From assembly GCA_951640165.1 (NCBI GenBank), contig OX621264.1, positions 7,817,001 through 7,881,000 of the forward strand: a stretch of DNA of 64,000 bases, read 5' to 3'. The notes under the pieces were generated by a model. It made no database searches, was not told where the DNA came from, and saw only the letters and a program-made list of their open reading frames with translations. Shown piece by piece: positions 50,405 through 62,360 of the stretch (the first letter of the stretch is position 1; every line of letters starts with the position of its first letter). This stretch comes from Pseudoips prasinana (lineage: Eukaryota; Arthropoda; Insecta; Lepidoptera; Nolidae). The position numbers were made by a program, and so were the translations under genes.

Positions 50405-50860
50405 TTGGCAAATAAAATAAAATAAAAAAGGTTTTTATTCACGTAGACTTTAAAAAAGCGCTTGTAAATAGTCAGAACATGTTTGTAGGAATATAGTTGT
50501 ATACATTATTATTTCTAGTAACATAGATATTTAGGTACACATTGCATTGATTGTATGAAAACATTTATAAAATTTATTTTATAATAGCAATGATATTTAG
50601 CTAGCTCGTATCAAGTTATTGTCAAGAGATTATGTTTAAGTTTAACTATCTAGTTTAAGTCTAATATTTTTACCACATATTATTGTCAATTGTTCTGTCT
50701 ATATTAAGGTACGAATTCAATATTATTATTATGACGGACCTTGTTTTAATAACGACGGTCCCGCTTTAATGCTACCACCGGATCCAATGCGCCCCAACTG
50801 AGAAGACCCAGCGAAACAAACTCAGTGGGTTCATCTACTACCTGTTTCAAATCATAAATT
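50405..50860 (-). repeat. Rep-J, longest copy
   Basis: From GGTTTTTATTCACGTAGACT near 50430 to CCAATGCGCCCCAACTGAGA near 50784 and ACTCAGTGGGTTCATCTACT. Confidence 0.8.
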
Positions 50861-51194
50861 TGATCTGCCAATGTGTATCGTTCATAGCTTAACGCAGAGC
50901 GCCTACCCCGGATTGGTAGATGGAATTGTACGAGACCCGTCGGACGATTAAAATCCGTTCAAATTTTTGAGATTGGTTTATTTCTCTCGGAAAAGTTCAT
51001 ACATGAAATTGCCATGATAAGGCAATTTTAAGTAGCGCTTAAATAGATATTTAGACAAAGCTCCAGTCTGTACTAGGCTCTAAACCTGGATGGCAGATCT
51101 CCAGGCAATCTCCAATTTTGCATGTCGAGCAAAAAGTTAATTATAATATATTTCAAATTTCATTTATTTTGAATAAATTATATTTATGAGGAAT
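50861..51194. other. unassigned stretch
   Basis: Nothing recognised. Confidence 0.4.
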
Positions 51195-51590
51195 CGTTAT
51201 AATTTTTCTCTACCCTGCAGTGCATGACGTGGCAGCTACTGAGAAACACTGCCAGAAAACTCAGTAGGAATCCTTTTTTAAAATAAAATATGCTTAAGAT
51301 TAATTACAATCATGTGTGTTGACTCAGTACAACTCATTCCCAAGCACTTTTGTCACTTAAATAATCAGAAATTTTGTAATAATCTGCTACACAATTTGGC
51401 ATTAATAATTCTTTTAATCTTATTCGTAGACAATTCTCTAATATCATAGGGAAGTTTGTTATAGCATCTTATACACCCCATAAAAGAGTTACTTATTTTG
51501 TGGAGACGGGTAACATGTAACATAAGATTATTCTTATGTCTAATATACCGCCGCCATATACCTACGTACGCTGGACCGTTTTCACCACAG
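51195..51590 (-). pseudogene. CR1-like C-terminus with 3' UTR
   Basis: The minus frame near 51395-51565 reads HKNNLMLHVTRLHKISNSF, then CYNKLPYDIRELSTNKIK and a stop after LLQNF. The NNL...TRL...YNKLP...K pattern is that of CR1-type LINE C-termini. The 3' UTR (51195-51395) is the uninterrupted version of 8711-9415. Confidence 0.65.
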
Positions 51591-52794
51591 ATGTATGCGC
51601 AAAATACACAACATCCGTTGGTCAGATGTTGGAGTTTGGGATCAGATGGCCCAGAATATTATTATGAGTTTAAATATCAAATGTTCTTCGAGCTGCACAC
51701 AGCGCAAAAATATCACTGATCTACCTCTTACTCCTTAATCTTGATATCATCTCTTTTTTTCACGTAGGTTAAAAACTGTGTTTCCCATTATCCAAATTGG
51801 TCCAGATGTTACATCGGCTTAGCAACCCCAACAAAACCGGTTAATCCCCATAATCTGAGGAACTTTACGTAAAAAATGACGCCATTTTGATTTACGCCCT
51901 CTTCCTGAGATTTAGCTATGTTAGCTCACCTTTGGACATTTGTTTTGCTGGATTTGTGGGTTTTTAATATATGGCTGAGGTGACGTAATTTTTTTATAAT
52001 TGTTTTTTATTTGGATTCATAAAAAAATAGTACACTGTTACTTATAATGGGTAGTATTTAACAGCAAATCAAAAATCTTCCTTTTTTATTACATTCCTTT
52101 GTTATTTAACTTGATTTTTTTTTATTTATTTATACACATATTTTAACAATTTTGCAATTAACACTATATACTCGCCAAACTTTTAAGTTTTAATTTACCT
52201 ATTGCAATCTATTTAAAAGTGGATTATTTGTGTTAATAAATATGTATCGTTCGCAGTTCTAACCTAACCTAATAATCTAGTAGCGAAATAAATTTTCAGC
52301 TACAAATACAATAGCTAAAATATTACCTTAATAATTAGTACATTGTAAACTAATATCTAAGAATTAATAGATAAATAGATTTGAAAAATAATTTAAAAAA
52401 AATTAGATTATACAAGATTTAACAAAAAAAGCTGTTAAATTGTTTACATTAAATTAGGTTCGATGAAAACACAGATTAATTTAAGTTAAATGAGTATTAA
52501 AAAATAATTACATTTATATTTGAATATATCAAGTTAAATTAAAATTAAAATACCTATATTAAATTTTATTTAAATTAGCACATTATACTAAATTGCATTT
52601 AATTTTTATGTGACGCGAGGTAATATTTGATAGTATTGGAGAATTTTTATGTTAATAGCTTTGTTGATATGTATATCCTTTTGTTAACCAATTTCTACAG
52701 ACACGAGTGCGTCCGTAACTTTTTCATAACTTAATAATTTTATTTCAATATTCACCAACCAATGTCACATAGCCTTTCTTCTGTCTATGGTATT
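51591..52794. other. unassigned; AT-rich desert
   Basis: A SINE family 3 scrap (TTTGGGATCAGATGGCCCAGA) lies at 51632-51660. 52100-52650 is extremely AT-rich. No gene is supported. Confidence 0.45.
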
Positions 52795-53080
52795 TTTTTT
52801 ATTTGACTTGCAGTTAGCCTCAGGCTTTCACTGCTTCACCGGACTATAGAGGCGAGCGTGGACTCAAACCGTCTAGAAAATATATACTACAGACTAAGTA
52901 CCCGCGCCGGAGGGCATATCCTTTTGGGTTCGAACCTCTGACTCGACTCTGGGCGGTTACTGGCGGAGAGATGCGAGAGAGCGTATCGATTCAGGGACTT
53001 TCGGGACGCTGGTCGTCGCGACGCGTTCGCGGTCTTACTCTTGTCCGCCGAGTACGAGTACGGGTATTTCCTCATATCAA
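52795..53080. repeat. GC-rich dispersed repeat
   Basis: 52823-52878 resembles 21395-21450 and 52910-52995 resembles 11818-11905 (opposite strand). A 62-codon minus frame here, rich in S, R and P, looked exon-like but lies in repeated sequence. Confidence 0.5.
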
Positions 53081-54587
53081 AATATCTCTAAATACGTTAA
53101 GATGATTCATACACCTACTTCCGTCCGTAAATAGAATACAAAATCACAAGAAATTGCACATTTCACTTCATTCCAAAGATAATTGACGGCGAAACAAAAG
53201 TCTGACACCTCACACCACCCCGTTCCCACGTCCTAACGCAAATTACTGAATGATTACTGCACAAAGTTATGAATGACAAAATTTTGAATAACGCTGCAGG
53301 TGTCATACTACGATAGAAAAAATAAACAAGTAAACAAAACACAGTAAAACCTGCCAAAGACACGTGCGTCCTTTGCGGCCAGAGACAATGGCATTATCGG
53401 CCGGCCCTTTGCTCGCAAAAAAGAAAACAAAAACCATAGATTGTAGTTTTGGCGCGAATTTTATTGACTTGTCAGTTTCCCACGCGTAGTAAAGTTACAA
53501 GTTACTACTTTTAGGGTTCCATAAACATGAAACTGTTCATCTTTTGGACTCTTATGACAATTGTTTCGTAGAAAAAAATGTTTTGTCTTCTGTTTCATTG
53601 GAAAATAATTATTTGCAAGACCGTTATTTATAAGTGACGTAAACTTCACTTTTATAGATGGTTTGTTTAAATAGTATCTACAGTCGGCACCGCGTTGAAT
53701 CATTAGATAGACTTCGAACCCCAAATAAGGTGTCCTCTCCTTCGGGTAATAAGTTTGTGGTTTTACGAGCTAGATGGCATGAACCTCCGCAGGTCTCTGG
53801 TATCCGGTAAAGCTGTGAAAACCTCCTTGGTGATCTGTATACATATTTTTAACTTACGCGTTTTCTTAACTTTTCTGATTGACACATATCATCATATCAT
53901 AAAACATTGTGGAAATTATTACCTCACGGGTGGACACGTCAGTACCATTGGTGCAATCTATGCCGAAACGTCGTATAAACCATAAGGTAGATTTGCCTTA
54001 AGCATGCGGTGAACTATACGAAACCACATCAATTTCAACCTTATCTCTGTGGGATAAGGTCCAAAATAATGGAAGATAATATATAACAAAGCATGGTTAA
54101 GGGTTAAACTATTATAGCGATGGGATCCCTATCCACCATATAAAATTCCACTAAACATATTACAATAATCGTTAGCAATTATATTCTGTATGTTGAATCA
54201 TAGACAGAACCCACAGCTTTAAAAACTTCTTTCTTTAATCTCCTTACTGAAAATCATCTTTAACCACATTGTCTATGATCCCCATAATCCGGTACAGGTG
54301 AATAGTTATCCAATTTCCTTGGGAATAACTCTTTAAATCTGATTGGCACACCTGTTACGTCTTGGCTTAGATTTTTTTTTATACTTAGTCTGTGGCAAAG
54401 TCGATTTCAATGTTGTAAAAGTTAGTAATAGCTGCTTCGCTGAATTCAAATCATTTATTCACGTTAAATAGAGTTCGGTTTAAATTAAATTACAATGGTC
54501 CTTATAATCTATTCTGTCTGTTTACGTATGTGAATACAGATTTTACTATCTACAAATAATGTAATTTTTTTTGTCTAAATCTCACTT
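53081..54587. other. unassigned stretch
   Basis: About 1.5 kb without recognised repeats apart from AGGGTTCCATAAAC near 53513, which recalls a MITE end. Three frames of 66-87 codons show no family features. Confidence 0.4.
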
Positions 54588-54832
54588 ACTTATCGTATGG
54601 GCAGTGGTTAGGTACCCTAGTGTCAGTGTTGCTCAAGCCGTCCAGTAAGCCTCTGACATGGCTTAACGATCGTTGTCAATTGACTACAACCGGGACCCAC
54701 AGCTTAAGGTACCCTCCGAAGCACAGAGACGCTCAGAAATTAAACCACTTTGGCGGTAACCCATCTATGGACCTACCGCGAACATAGTTACTTAACCTCC
54801 CTGATCACTAACGAACCGGAGAGAGTACAAAC
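54588..54832 (-). repeat. 5S-rRNA-derived SINE, minus strand
   Basis: Low end ACTTATCGTATGGGCAGTGG, high end GGTAACCCATCTATGGACC and GTTACTTAACCTCCCTGATC, the complement of the 5S-like head. A SINE-R head scrap (GGTAGGTATTCCCTCGGG) follows at 54840-54885. Confidence 0.8.
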
Positions 54833-54972
54833 AGCTTTCTCTGGTAGGTATTCCCTCGGGACGATTTCTACGCCCGTATCGGGTTATAAAGTCCTATGAG
54901 GATTGTCCAGTTAGAAAAACATCCAGTATCACGGGCTCTGGAACTTGACAGTTTTAATGTAATATAATGAAA

Positions 54973-55075
54973 TAATTTTATATCGTGGGACATTATTCGC
55001 ACACAGTATAAGCTCTGCTTAGTTTGAATTCAGATGGCAGAGTGTTAATTGTTCCAAGATATTTATTTAAGTTTA
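54973..55075. repeat. SINE family 3 fragments in inverted arrangement
   Basis: CGTGGGACATTATTCGCACAC (minus) is joined to AAGCTCTGCTTAGTTTG...CAAGATATTTATT (plus). Confidence 0.6.
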
Positions 55076-55079
55076 TTTT

Positions 55080-55262
55080 TTAAAGACAACGCGCGCACTA
55101 TGCTTCTAATCCCTGTGTCGCGGGGTACTTTACAAAGATATAATAGACGGACACAAATTACACCCGGACTCAGAACAACTGTTTATGGGTCACACAAATA
55201 GATGTCCGGCGCGGGACTCGAACTTGCGACACGAAGTCTTAGCCGCTGCGCCACACATGCTA
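55080..55262 (-). repeat. tRNA-related SINE
   Basis: A minus-strand tRNA-like head (GCGCAGCGGCTAAGACTTCG, B-box-like AGTTCGAGTCCC) and body CTGTGTCGCGGGGTAC. Related to 22470-22612. Confidence 0.65.
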
Positions 55263-55664
55263 TCAAAACAGTTCGTTCAGTATCATAGAAAGTTTGCATT
55301 CCATAAATTACCTACTGACAAATTAACTCCTACCGTATATAAACTACGTCCTATTGCGTAGATTTACGCGGAGAAGATTATTTACGCTGATCCTACGCCA
55401 AAGGTGGCAAGAGTACTCAAAAACAATCTACCCTCTTTCTAATAACTCACTGTTGAGATAAATCCTAGTCTGTTGATCCTAACAAAAACAAGAGCATATC
55501 GCAGAGTGGTATAAATATAGAGACATTTTTCAACACACACACTCACACATGAAGACATTTAGTCTATATGTTAATTATTTATATTCGTTCTTTAGTATCC
55601 ATGTTACAAGCTTTGCTCAGTTTGGACTTGATGGCGCTGGGTGATACATATGTCTTATGTCCGT

Positions 55665-56020
55665 CGTTATTAGTACAAGGTCCGTCATAATAATATCACC
55701 CTAATATAGACAGAACCATTGCCAATATGTATTACAAATATTAGACTTAAACTAGATAATTAGACTTAAACTAGATAATTAAACTTAAACATAATCTCTT
55801 GACAATAACTTGATACGAGCTAGCTAAATATCATTGCTGTTATAAAATAAATTTTATGAATGTTTTAATACTATCAATACATGTGTACCTAAATATCTAT
55901 GTTACTAGAAATAATAATGTATACAACTATAATACTACAAACATGTTCTGACTATTTACAAGCGCTTTTTTGAAGTCTACGCGAATAAAAACCTTTTTTA
56001 TTTTATTTTATATATTTATT
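55665..56020 (+). repeat. Rep-J, plus strand
   Basis: CGTCATAATAATATCACCCT through AAGTCTACGCGAATAAAAACC. A 21-bp duplication of TTAGACTTAAACTAGATAA is present near 55740-55780. Confidence 0.75.
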
Positions 56021-56311
56021 TATAGTATATTTTATCATAGGAAGTTTGCACTCCATAAATTACCTACACTGCTATGTGTAATAAACCGCCGTCTGTTAAT
56101 AGTTGCTTTTTGCGAAGATTTATTCGGAGAAGATAATTTACGCTGATCCAACGCCAAAGGTGGCAAGAGTACTCAAAAACAATCTACCCTCTTTCTAATA
56201 ACTCACTGTAGAGATACATCCTAGTCTGTTGATCCTAACAAAAACAAGAGCGTATCGCAGAGTCGTAATAAATATAGAGACATTTTTCAACACACACACA
56301 CACATTCACAC

Positions 56312-56515
56312 TGTTACCGGAGGTCGTGGGTTCGATTCCTACCCAGGACAGAGATATTTGTGTGCATGAACATGCCTGTTTGTTATTGGTGTAATTTACT
56401 ATATAAGTATGTATTTACAAAATAAAATAAGTAGGTATATGAAGTATATCAGTTATCTGGTGTCCATAGTACAAGCTCTGCTTTGTTTGGGATCAGATGG
56501 CCGTGTGGTCTGGAT
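56312..56515 (+). repeat. SINE family 3, 5'-truncated
   Basis: GGTCGTGGGTTCGATTCCTA (B-box region) to GGGATCAGATGGCCGTGTGG. Confidence 0.75.
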
Positions 56516-56877
56516 GTTAATTACTTATATCCGTTCTTTAGTATCCATGGTACTAGCTTTGCTCATTTTGGACTTGGTGGCGCTGAATGATATGTCCCTG
56601 AAAATTATTTATTTTATCATAGGAAGTTTGCACTCCACAAATAACGCCCACTACCGTGTATAAAATACGTCTGTTAAAAGTTGCTTTGTGCGAAGATTTA
56701 TTCGGAGAAGATAATTTACGCAAGAGTGCTCATAAATAATCTACCATATTTCTAATAACTCACTGTTAAGATAAATCGCACACACTATTTCAGTAGCCTC
56801 TCTTTTAACCTTTTGACCCGCAGAGGAAAAGCGATCGCCATAATGCAGTACATAAATATTGTCAAATACAAAAGAAC

Positions 56878-57193
56878 TTGAGAGGTGTCAAGGGACACCC
56901 GGATGGAACGAAGATATTGGAACGAAGTTTCTTATCGCGCGTTGTGAAAGGGGGCTAGACGGAAAAAATTCTTACGAAAAGTTGTCACGACACTTTTTGC
57001 TGCTGTGTGGCGTGCGCATGTTTCTCTGTCTATCTCTCTCTCTCTCTCTTATAGAAAGCAAGCCAGATATTTTCATTTCTATTTCGCATTGAACAGTGTG
57101 GTGTCGCGACGATTATTTTTGTCGAGTGTATACAGGTTTTTTGAACATAAGAAATAACTTCGTTCCATCCGGGTGTCCCTTGACACCTCTCAA
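56878..57193 (+). mobile_element. Rep-A, intact, 36-bp perfect TIRs
   Basis: The left TTGAGAGGTGTCAAGGGACA... and right ...TGTCCCTTGACACCTCTCAA ends are exact inverted repeats over 36 bp. 316 bp long. It contains a (CT)n tract and GGTGTCGCGACGATTATTTT. No transposase; no clear target duplication. Confidence 0.85.
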
Positions 57194-57207
57194 TTTTTTT
57201 TTTATTA

Positions 57208-57456
57208 TTTATTATGAACAAAAAACCTGTATACACTCAACAAAAATAATCGTCGCGACACCACACTGTTCAATGCGAAATAGAAAGACGAAACGACAAT
57301 ATCTGGCTTGCTTTCTATAAGAGAGAGAGAGACAGACAGAGAAACATGCGCACGCCGCACAGCTTACTATAGCAAAAAGTGTCGTTACAACTTTTCGTCT
57401 TATTTTTTTCCGTCTAGCTCCGTTTCGCAACGCGCGATAAGGAACTTCGTTCCAAT
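57208..57456 (-). repeat. Rep-A body, inverted neighbour
   Basis: Reverse complement of the 56914-57160 interior with a few substitutions and a small indel, lacking TIRs. With the previous copy it forms a ~250-bp inverted repeat with a ~47-bp spacer. Confidence 0.85.
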
Positions 57457-58049
57457 TATCGTAACAAAAATGTGGTTAACCGACGAATTAAATTTGATCG
57501 TAACCAATTTATTTACATGAGAATTTACAATAGTATTAAAAAAAAATTGAGCCGTCACGGGACGCCTAGCGGACGTGAAACATCAACATTATTTTTTAAA
57601 ATTAATATGTAGAAAAGAACATATTTTGATATGAACTAAATATGTCATAATGATAAAATAAAATATTACGATTTTACGTGCGGCTATAGATGTTTCACAT
57701 CAAAAACACACACACACATTCTCTCTATATCTCCGCTAGTCTACATGTAAGGTCTTAACAAAAACAATAAGTGGAGACCACCCCAAAGCCCGGATCCCTG
57801 CACGTGCGCCGTAACACCATACCAACTGTACTATACTATACTAAACGATCGAATTACCGATACCGAGTAGGTTAATAGTATACACGATCCAAGGTATATC
57901 AAATTCTATGATAAAAATATATGCAACGTCATAGGATTGCTACTTTATTAAAAAACTGTTCATATGTGGCGTCTGAAGAGTATACATGTACAAAATGCGC
58001 ATGCACAATTCTATCTTATTCTTTCGCTCTGTATTGTAGTGTATAAGTA
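57457..58049. other. unassigned stretch
   Basis: Contains CACGTGAAACATC-type motifs in inverted orientation (GGACGTGAAACATCAAC near 57570; GATGTTTCACATC near 57688), perhaps ends of an unrecognised element. Confidence 0.35.
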
Positions 58050-58482
58050 ATAATAATAATGTCTTGGGACATTATTCACAGAAGGCCATCTGATCCCAAA
58101 CTAACCAAATCTTGTACTATTTCTTACTATCTTCTACTACGTTATATATGAGAGATGCTCTCACCGATCCGTAACTGATTGTCAAAGTTAAGCAACGATG
58201 TTTGCGGTCAGTCAAGAGATGGGTGACCGCCGACCGAAGTACGTCTCCGTGCTTCGGAGGGCACGTTAAGCTGTCGCCATTAGGCAACAGTCGTTAAGTC
58301 ATGTCAGAGGCCTACTTGGCGGCTTGAACAACTCTGATACTAGGCTAACCACTGCCCAAACGATAAGTAAGTAATAGGTTTTTAACAGAAAAATCCCAAT
58401 ACCTATAATTTTTGTGTCCGATTTGTAACCAGGAACTCTTTATCTATGCTTGAACACTACCGCTGCACCAACGACATAGTCT
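58050..58482 (+). repeat. SINE cluster: family 3 (-), 5S SINE (+), family 1 head (-)
   Basis: 58050-58130 is a minus SINE family 3 end. 58160-58376 is a 5S SINE with the clearest head (AAGTTAAGCAACG, AGAGATGGGTGACCGCCG). 58388-58482 is a decayed minus family 1 head. Confidence 0.75.
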
Positions 58483-58764
58483 AACTACAAAAAAAATGTA
58501 AATCAAGTGACAAAAGTTACGAGCCATAAACAATATTATTGTCTCCTAAACTTTTCTTTGCTCCGAGAGCGTGGGAACGGCCGGTCTTCACAGACGCAAT
58601 AAAACAATATTTCATTATAATATCTTTATTTAAACATTTCTTACAATTCATGTAATTGTTTTTTTTTACTTTTTATATACATAATAAGATTATTTTCAAT
58701 GGTGTGGTTTTAAAAATTAACGGTCTCATTAGGCAAACAAATAAATATCAATGCCAAACTAGGC

Positions 58765-58895
58765 CCCGAGAGCTCATTGGGGTGGGGGGAAGGGTCAGCA
58801 ACACTTGTTTGCTGACTTTAAAAGGCCGGCAACGCATCCGCGACACCTCTGGTGTTGCGAGTGTCCATGGGCGACGGTGATCACTTACCATCACA
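58765..58895 (+). repeat. Rep-Q 3' part
   Basis: GAGCTCATTGGGGTGGGGGG, CTCTGGTGTTGCGAGTGTCC and GGTGATCACTTACCATCA. Confidence 0.7.
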
Positions 58896-58904
58896 TAAAT
58901 ACAT

Positions 58905-59042
58905 ACATATTATAGTTTAATTACATCCAGACAAAGAACACATTGTCGTGCTCATCATACAAAGATTTTTTCGGGGCAGGAATCGAACCCACGACCTTTG
59001 CCGTAGCAGTAAGGGCCACTTACCACTAGACCAATAGGTCAA
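58905..59042 (-). repeat. tRNA-related SINE fragment
   Basis: GGAATCGAACCCACGACC and CTACTGC...TCTAGTGGTAAGTGG on the minus strand. Same family as the SINE remnants in 38169-40610. Confidence 0.6.
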
Positions 59043-59047
59043 AACAA

Positions 59048-59236
59048 TCCCACTAATATTAGAAATGCGAAAGTTTGTGAGTATGGATGGATGTATGGAT
59101 GATGTTACTCTTTGACACAAAAACTAAAGGACAGATGTTGATGAAACTTTGTAGTAATATAGCTCATATACCCGAATAACACATAGGCTGTAATTTACAA
59201 AGTTTAACGTGGGTAAAACCACGGGGCACAGCTAGT
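59048..59236 (+). mobile_element. Helitron-like element
   Basis: TCCCACTAATATTAGAAATG to AACGTGGGTAAAACCACGGG then CACAGCTAG. The hairpin stem has compensatory changes (GTGG/CCAC instead of GCGG/CCGC). Confidence 0.8.
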
Positions 59237-60065
59237 ACTAGATATAGTGCGCCTACCATGTTTTCTCTACATCATCCCAAGGTAATGAATCCGGACAGGA
59301 CTTATATTAGTCCTAATTAGCACTATAATAAGTCCGCTTAAAGTAACATATACATATATTTTTACTTAAATATAATACCTGTATAAACGTGGCACGCAAT
59401 AATAATTATAATAAATAAGAATTATATTTCATACTGCCATCACAAAAAGAGCATCTTGATTTTATTTTAGAATAGACCGGCATAAAATAAGACATAAACA
59501 ATAATAAAATGAAAATTATCAATTCCACATTCAAAACTCCATCTCGAGGACACTTCAAGATTCAAATTTCGAATTGTACTTTTTTTTTCGAAGCGTCAAA
59601 TTGCAACACCGGCCTTTTGCTGAATGAAGGGAAGATGGCGATATGCAAATTATTATTTTATTGATTTTTGTCCTTTTCAACGTTGTTATGGAGTGTGATC
59701 ACGCATAATGTAGCGTTTTGTTCGATTTAGTATTAAGTTTTAACGATCTTTATAATGGACAGGCGATATTTATTCATATTTAATCGTTTCACGCTTGCAA
59801 TTTTATACATGAAGCTTTGTTAAGTTCTTTAACCTATATATTCAAATGATTAATGCTGTATATTATGGTCGTCTTGATAGATAAAAAATTGTTAGTCATC
59901 ATAGATCCATAAATAAGCTAGCCACGTGAATGTATGTATTTTATAATTAATATAAATATGACATAATCAAATATTAAACAAAACTCCAAAAAAAAGAATT
60001 AAAAAGAAGTTTGTTTTGAATATTTTGGAATATTAATCTCAGAAGATGACCAAAGTACAATTTTA
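59237..60065. other. unassigned stretch
   Basis: No gene. AAGGGAAGATGGCGATATG (YY1-like) near 59626. Confidence 0.35.
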
Positions 60066-60569
60066 AAAACCGGCCAAGTGCGATTCGGACTCGCCCATGA
60101 AGGGTTCCGTAGCCCGTGTAAGGTAAAATGCGGCTTACGATTTATGACGTATTAAAAAAACTACTTACCTACTAGATCTCGTTCAAACCAATTTTCGGTG
60201 GAAGTTTGCATGGTAATGTACAATATATATTTTTTTGAGTTGAACATTCTCTTATTTTAGAAATTACAGGGGGGGCACACTCATTTGTCTCTCGTGCAAA
60301 CTATTCAGTTTAGAAAAAAATGATATTAGAAACCTCAATATCATTTTAAAGAACTATGTATGGGGAATCCCCAAAATTATTATTCTTATTCTATTTTTGT
60401 GTGAAAATCTTAATGCGGTTCACAGAATACATCTACTTACCAAGTTTCAACAGTACAGCTCTTATAGTTTCGGAAAAAGTGGATGTGACATACGGACGGA
60501 CGGACAGACAGACAGACATGACGAATCTTTAAGGGTTCTGTTTTTTGCCATTTGGCTACGGAACCCTAA
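60066..60569 (+). mobile_element. GGTTCCGT-family MITE
   Basis: AACCGGCCAAGTGCGATTCG to TGGCTACGGAACCCTAAAAA, similar to 8876-9352 but without the long G tract. Confidence 0.75.
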
Positions 60570-61370
60570 AAAAGAACTGGTTTTGAATATTTAATTAAGA
60601 GGTTAAGAAAATTATTGTCAATCTGTGAAACATATGTCGAGCAACATGGATTAAAATATAATCCAAAGAAGAGTGAACTGTTGGTGTTTAGGGGAGGAAA
60701 CAAAAGTCCAACTCATGTTCCACCAGTAAGGATCAACGGTTCACTTTTACGGAGGGTAACCCAATTTAAATATCTGGGTCATATTGTTACCGAAGATGGT
60801 AAAGATGACTGTGATTTGGAAAGGGAGCGCAGGGCGTTGGCTGTGCGGGGTAATATGGTGGCGCGAAGGTTTGCTGGTTGCTCAGTACCAGTGAAAATCA
60901 CTTTGTTCAAGGCATACTGCCAGACATTTTACACCAGCAGCCTTTGGGCTAATCATACCCAAAAATCAGCCAATACCCTGCGCATCCAATACAATAACAC
61001 TTTCAGGATGTTGTTGAGGCTTCCGCCTTACTGTAGTGCGTCCGGGATGTTTGCTGATGCGCATACAGATGACTACTTCGCGTTAATGCGCAAGAAGGTC
61101 GCATCAGTAATACGCAGAGTAAGGGGCAGCAGCAACAGCATCCTGAGGGTATTTGCTGACAGGATGGATGGGCCTACAACGGGTAGGTTTATCAAGCTGC
61201 ATGTAAGACATGTGGCTTGATAAGGTTTCCTAGTTTTGGGCTTAGTTAGTTATAGTCTTAGTTATAGTTACTAACATAGTTTAAGCATATATTGTTTTAC
61301 TAACACACTATGGGCCCTGGAAGCCTGATAATAAAACATTTTTATTTTTATTTATTTATTATTTTAATAT
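60570..61370 (+). pseudogene. non-LTR reverse transcriptase C-terminal part, 3' UTR
   Basis: The frame is open from about 60591 (KRLRKLLSICETYVEQHGLK) to TGA 61218-61220. NPKKSELLVFRGG and QFKYLGHIVTEDG are RT palm/thumb motifs (subdomains D-E). Then NTFRMLLRLPPYCSASGMFAD and IRRVRGSSNSIL. The catalytic YXDD region is missing upstream, where the MITE ends, so the 5' part may have been lost or displaced. The 3' UTR has AATAAAA near 61331 and a (TTTATTTA) tail to about 61365. Clade uncertain. Confidence 0.7.
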
Positions 61371-61372
61371 TA

Positions 61373-61447
61373 TTCTCAGAAGATGACCGAAGTACAATTT
61401 TAGAAAAACATAAAAACACAAACTTTCACCTTTATAATATTAGTGTC
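61373..61447. repeat. duplicated flank and Helitron scrap
   Basis: CTCAGAAGATGACCGAAGTA repeats 60038-60057. 61411-61447 (CAAACTTTCACCTTTATAAT) is the 5' end of a minus-strand Helitron-like element. Confidence 0.6.
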
Positions 61448-62115
61448 ATTTTTATAATAGGCATCATCCTAATGATAAATATTTTTATTTCTTTTTGCAT
61501 TTTTATGCAGGCATTCTATCTATTTTTCCAAAGTAACCATCATTTTAATGTCCAATACGAATAGATCTACAGAGTCAGCGGTATCTACTACTATCTATAT
61601 TTTGTGATGGTACTGATTACATACATAACGAATTTAAAAAAAAAAGTAGTCTGTGGTCTCCGAACCCGCCAAAGATATTATTATATCTTTGGAACCCGCA
61701 GCTTACAAATCCGAATCTTGAAGGTCGGTTACAACCACAGATAATCGCAAACAGACAATATTATTAAAAGCGGATTATCTGCGACACAAGTAACAACATT
61801 ATCTTCACACAATACAAATCAATCGACTCCTTGCCAAAATATACGGGCGCAAGCGCAACGGTTCGAGGGACATACTTAGATTACGCTACAATATCATCCC
61901 AGATTGTATAAGAGTATTATGTCGTTGCTTTTTTTCTTTATATAGTTCTTTCTTGTATGCCTTACAAAGTACTAATAATAAATATATCTATAAAAGAGAA
62001 TGTATATTTCATGTTTCAACGGTTTTCGTTTAGTATTTAAAATTTAATTGATATAGTTTATTCGACATGGTTAACACAGTGGTATTTTCCAGTTTTGATA
62101 ACCATCCCAGTGTTA
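61448..62115. other. unassigned stretch
   Basis: Nothing recognised except a short palindrome (CCAAAGATA...TATCTTTGG near 61670-61693). Confidence 0.4.
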
Positions 62116-62360
62116 ACGGGCTGGTTGGCGTGGTTGGTAAATGCTTGCCTTTCACGCCGCAAGTCGTGGGTTCGATTTTCACCCAGGACGGATATTTGTG
62201 TGCATGTACTTGTCTGTTTGTCCTGAGTCTGTATATAAGTATGTATTTACAAAAGAAAAGTAGTATATGTAATATATCAGTTATCTGGTTTTCATAGTAC
62301 AAGCTCTGCTTAGTTTGGGATCAGATGGCCGTGTGTAGATAATGTCCCAGGATGTTTTTA
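62116..62360 (+). repeat. SINE family 3, full length
   Basis: Head GGGCTGGTTGGCGTGGTTGG, B box GTGGGTTCGATTTTC, end AATGTCCCAGGATG. Confidence 0.85.

Larger units (their letters stand above)
55285..56785. repeat. ~390-bp tandem triplication with nested insertions
   Basis: Units start TCATAGRAAGTTTGCAYTCC at about 55284, 56036 and 56623, and share AGAGTACTCAAAAACAATC and TCCTAGTCTGTTGATCC. Unit 1 is followed by Rep-J (55665-56020, plus). Unit 2 contains SINE family 3 (56312-56515, plus). Unit 3 is partial. Confidence 0.75.

Noticed and set aside
52887..53075. 62-codon minus-strand S/R/P-rich frame in a GC-rich patch, possible exon
   Set aside because: Its sequence is shared with 11818-11905 and its neighbour with 21395-21450, so it is repeat-derived; splice sites are weak.
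53755..53985. 76-codon plus-strand frame starting MWFYELDGMNLRRSL
   Set aside because: No recognisable domain, splice sites or repeat of the frame elsewhere; not distinguishable from chance.
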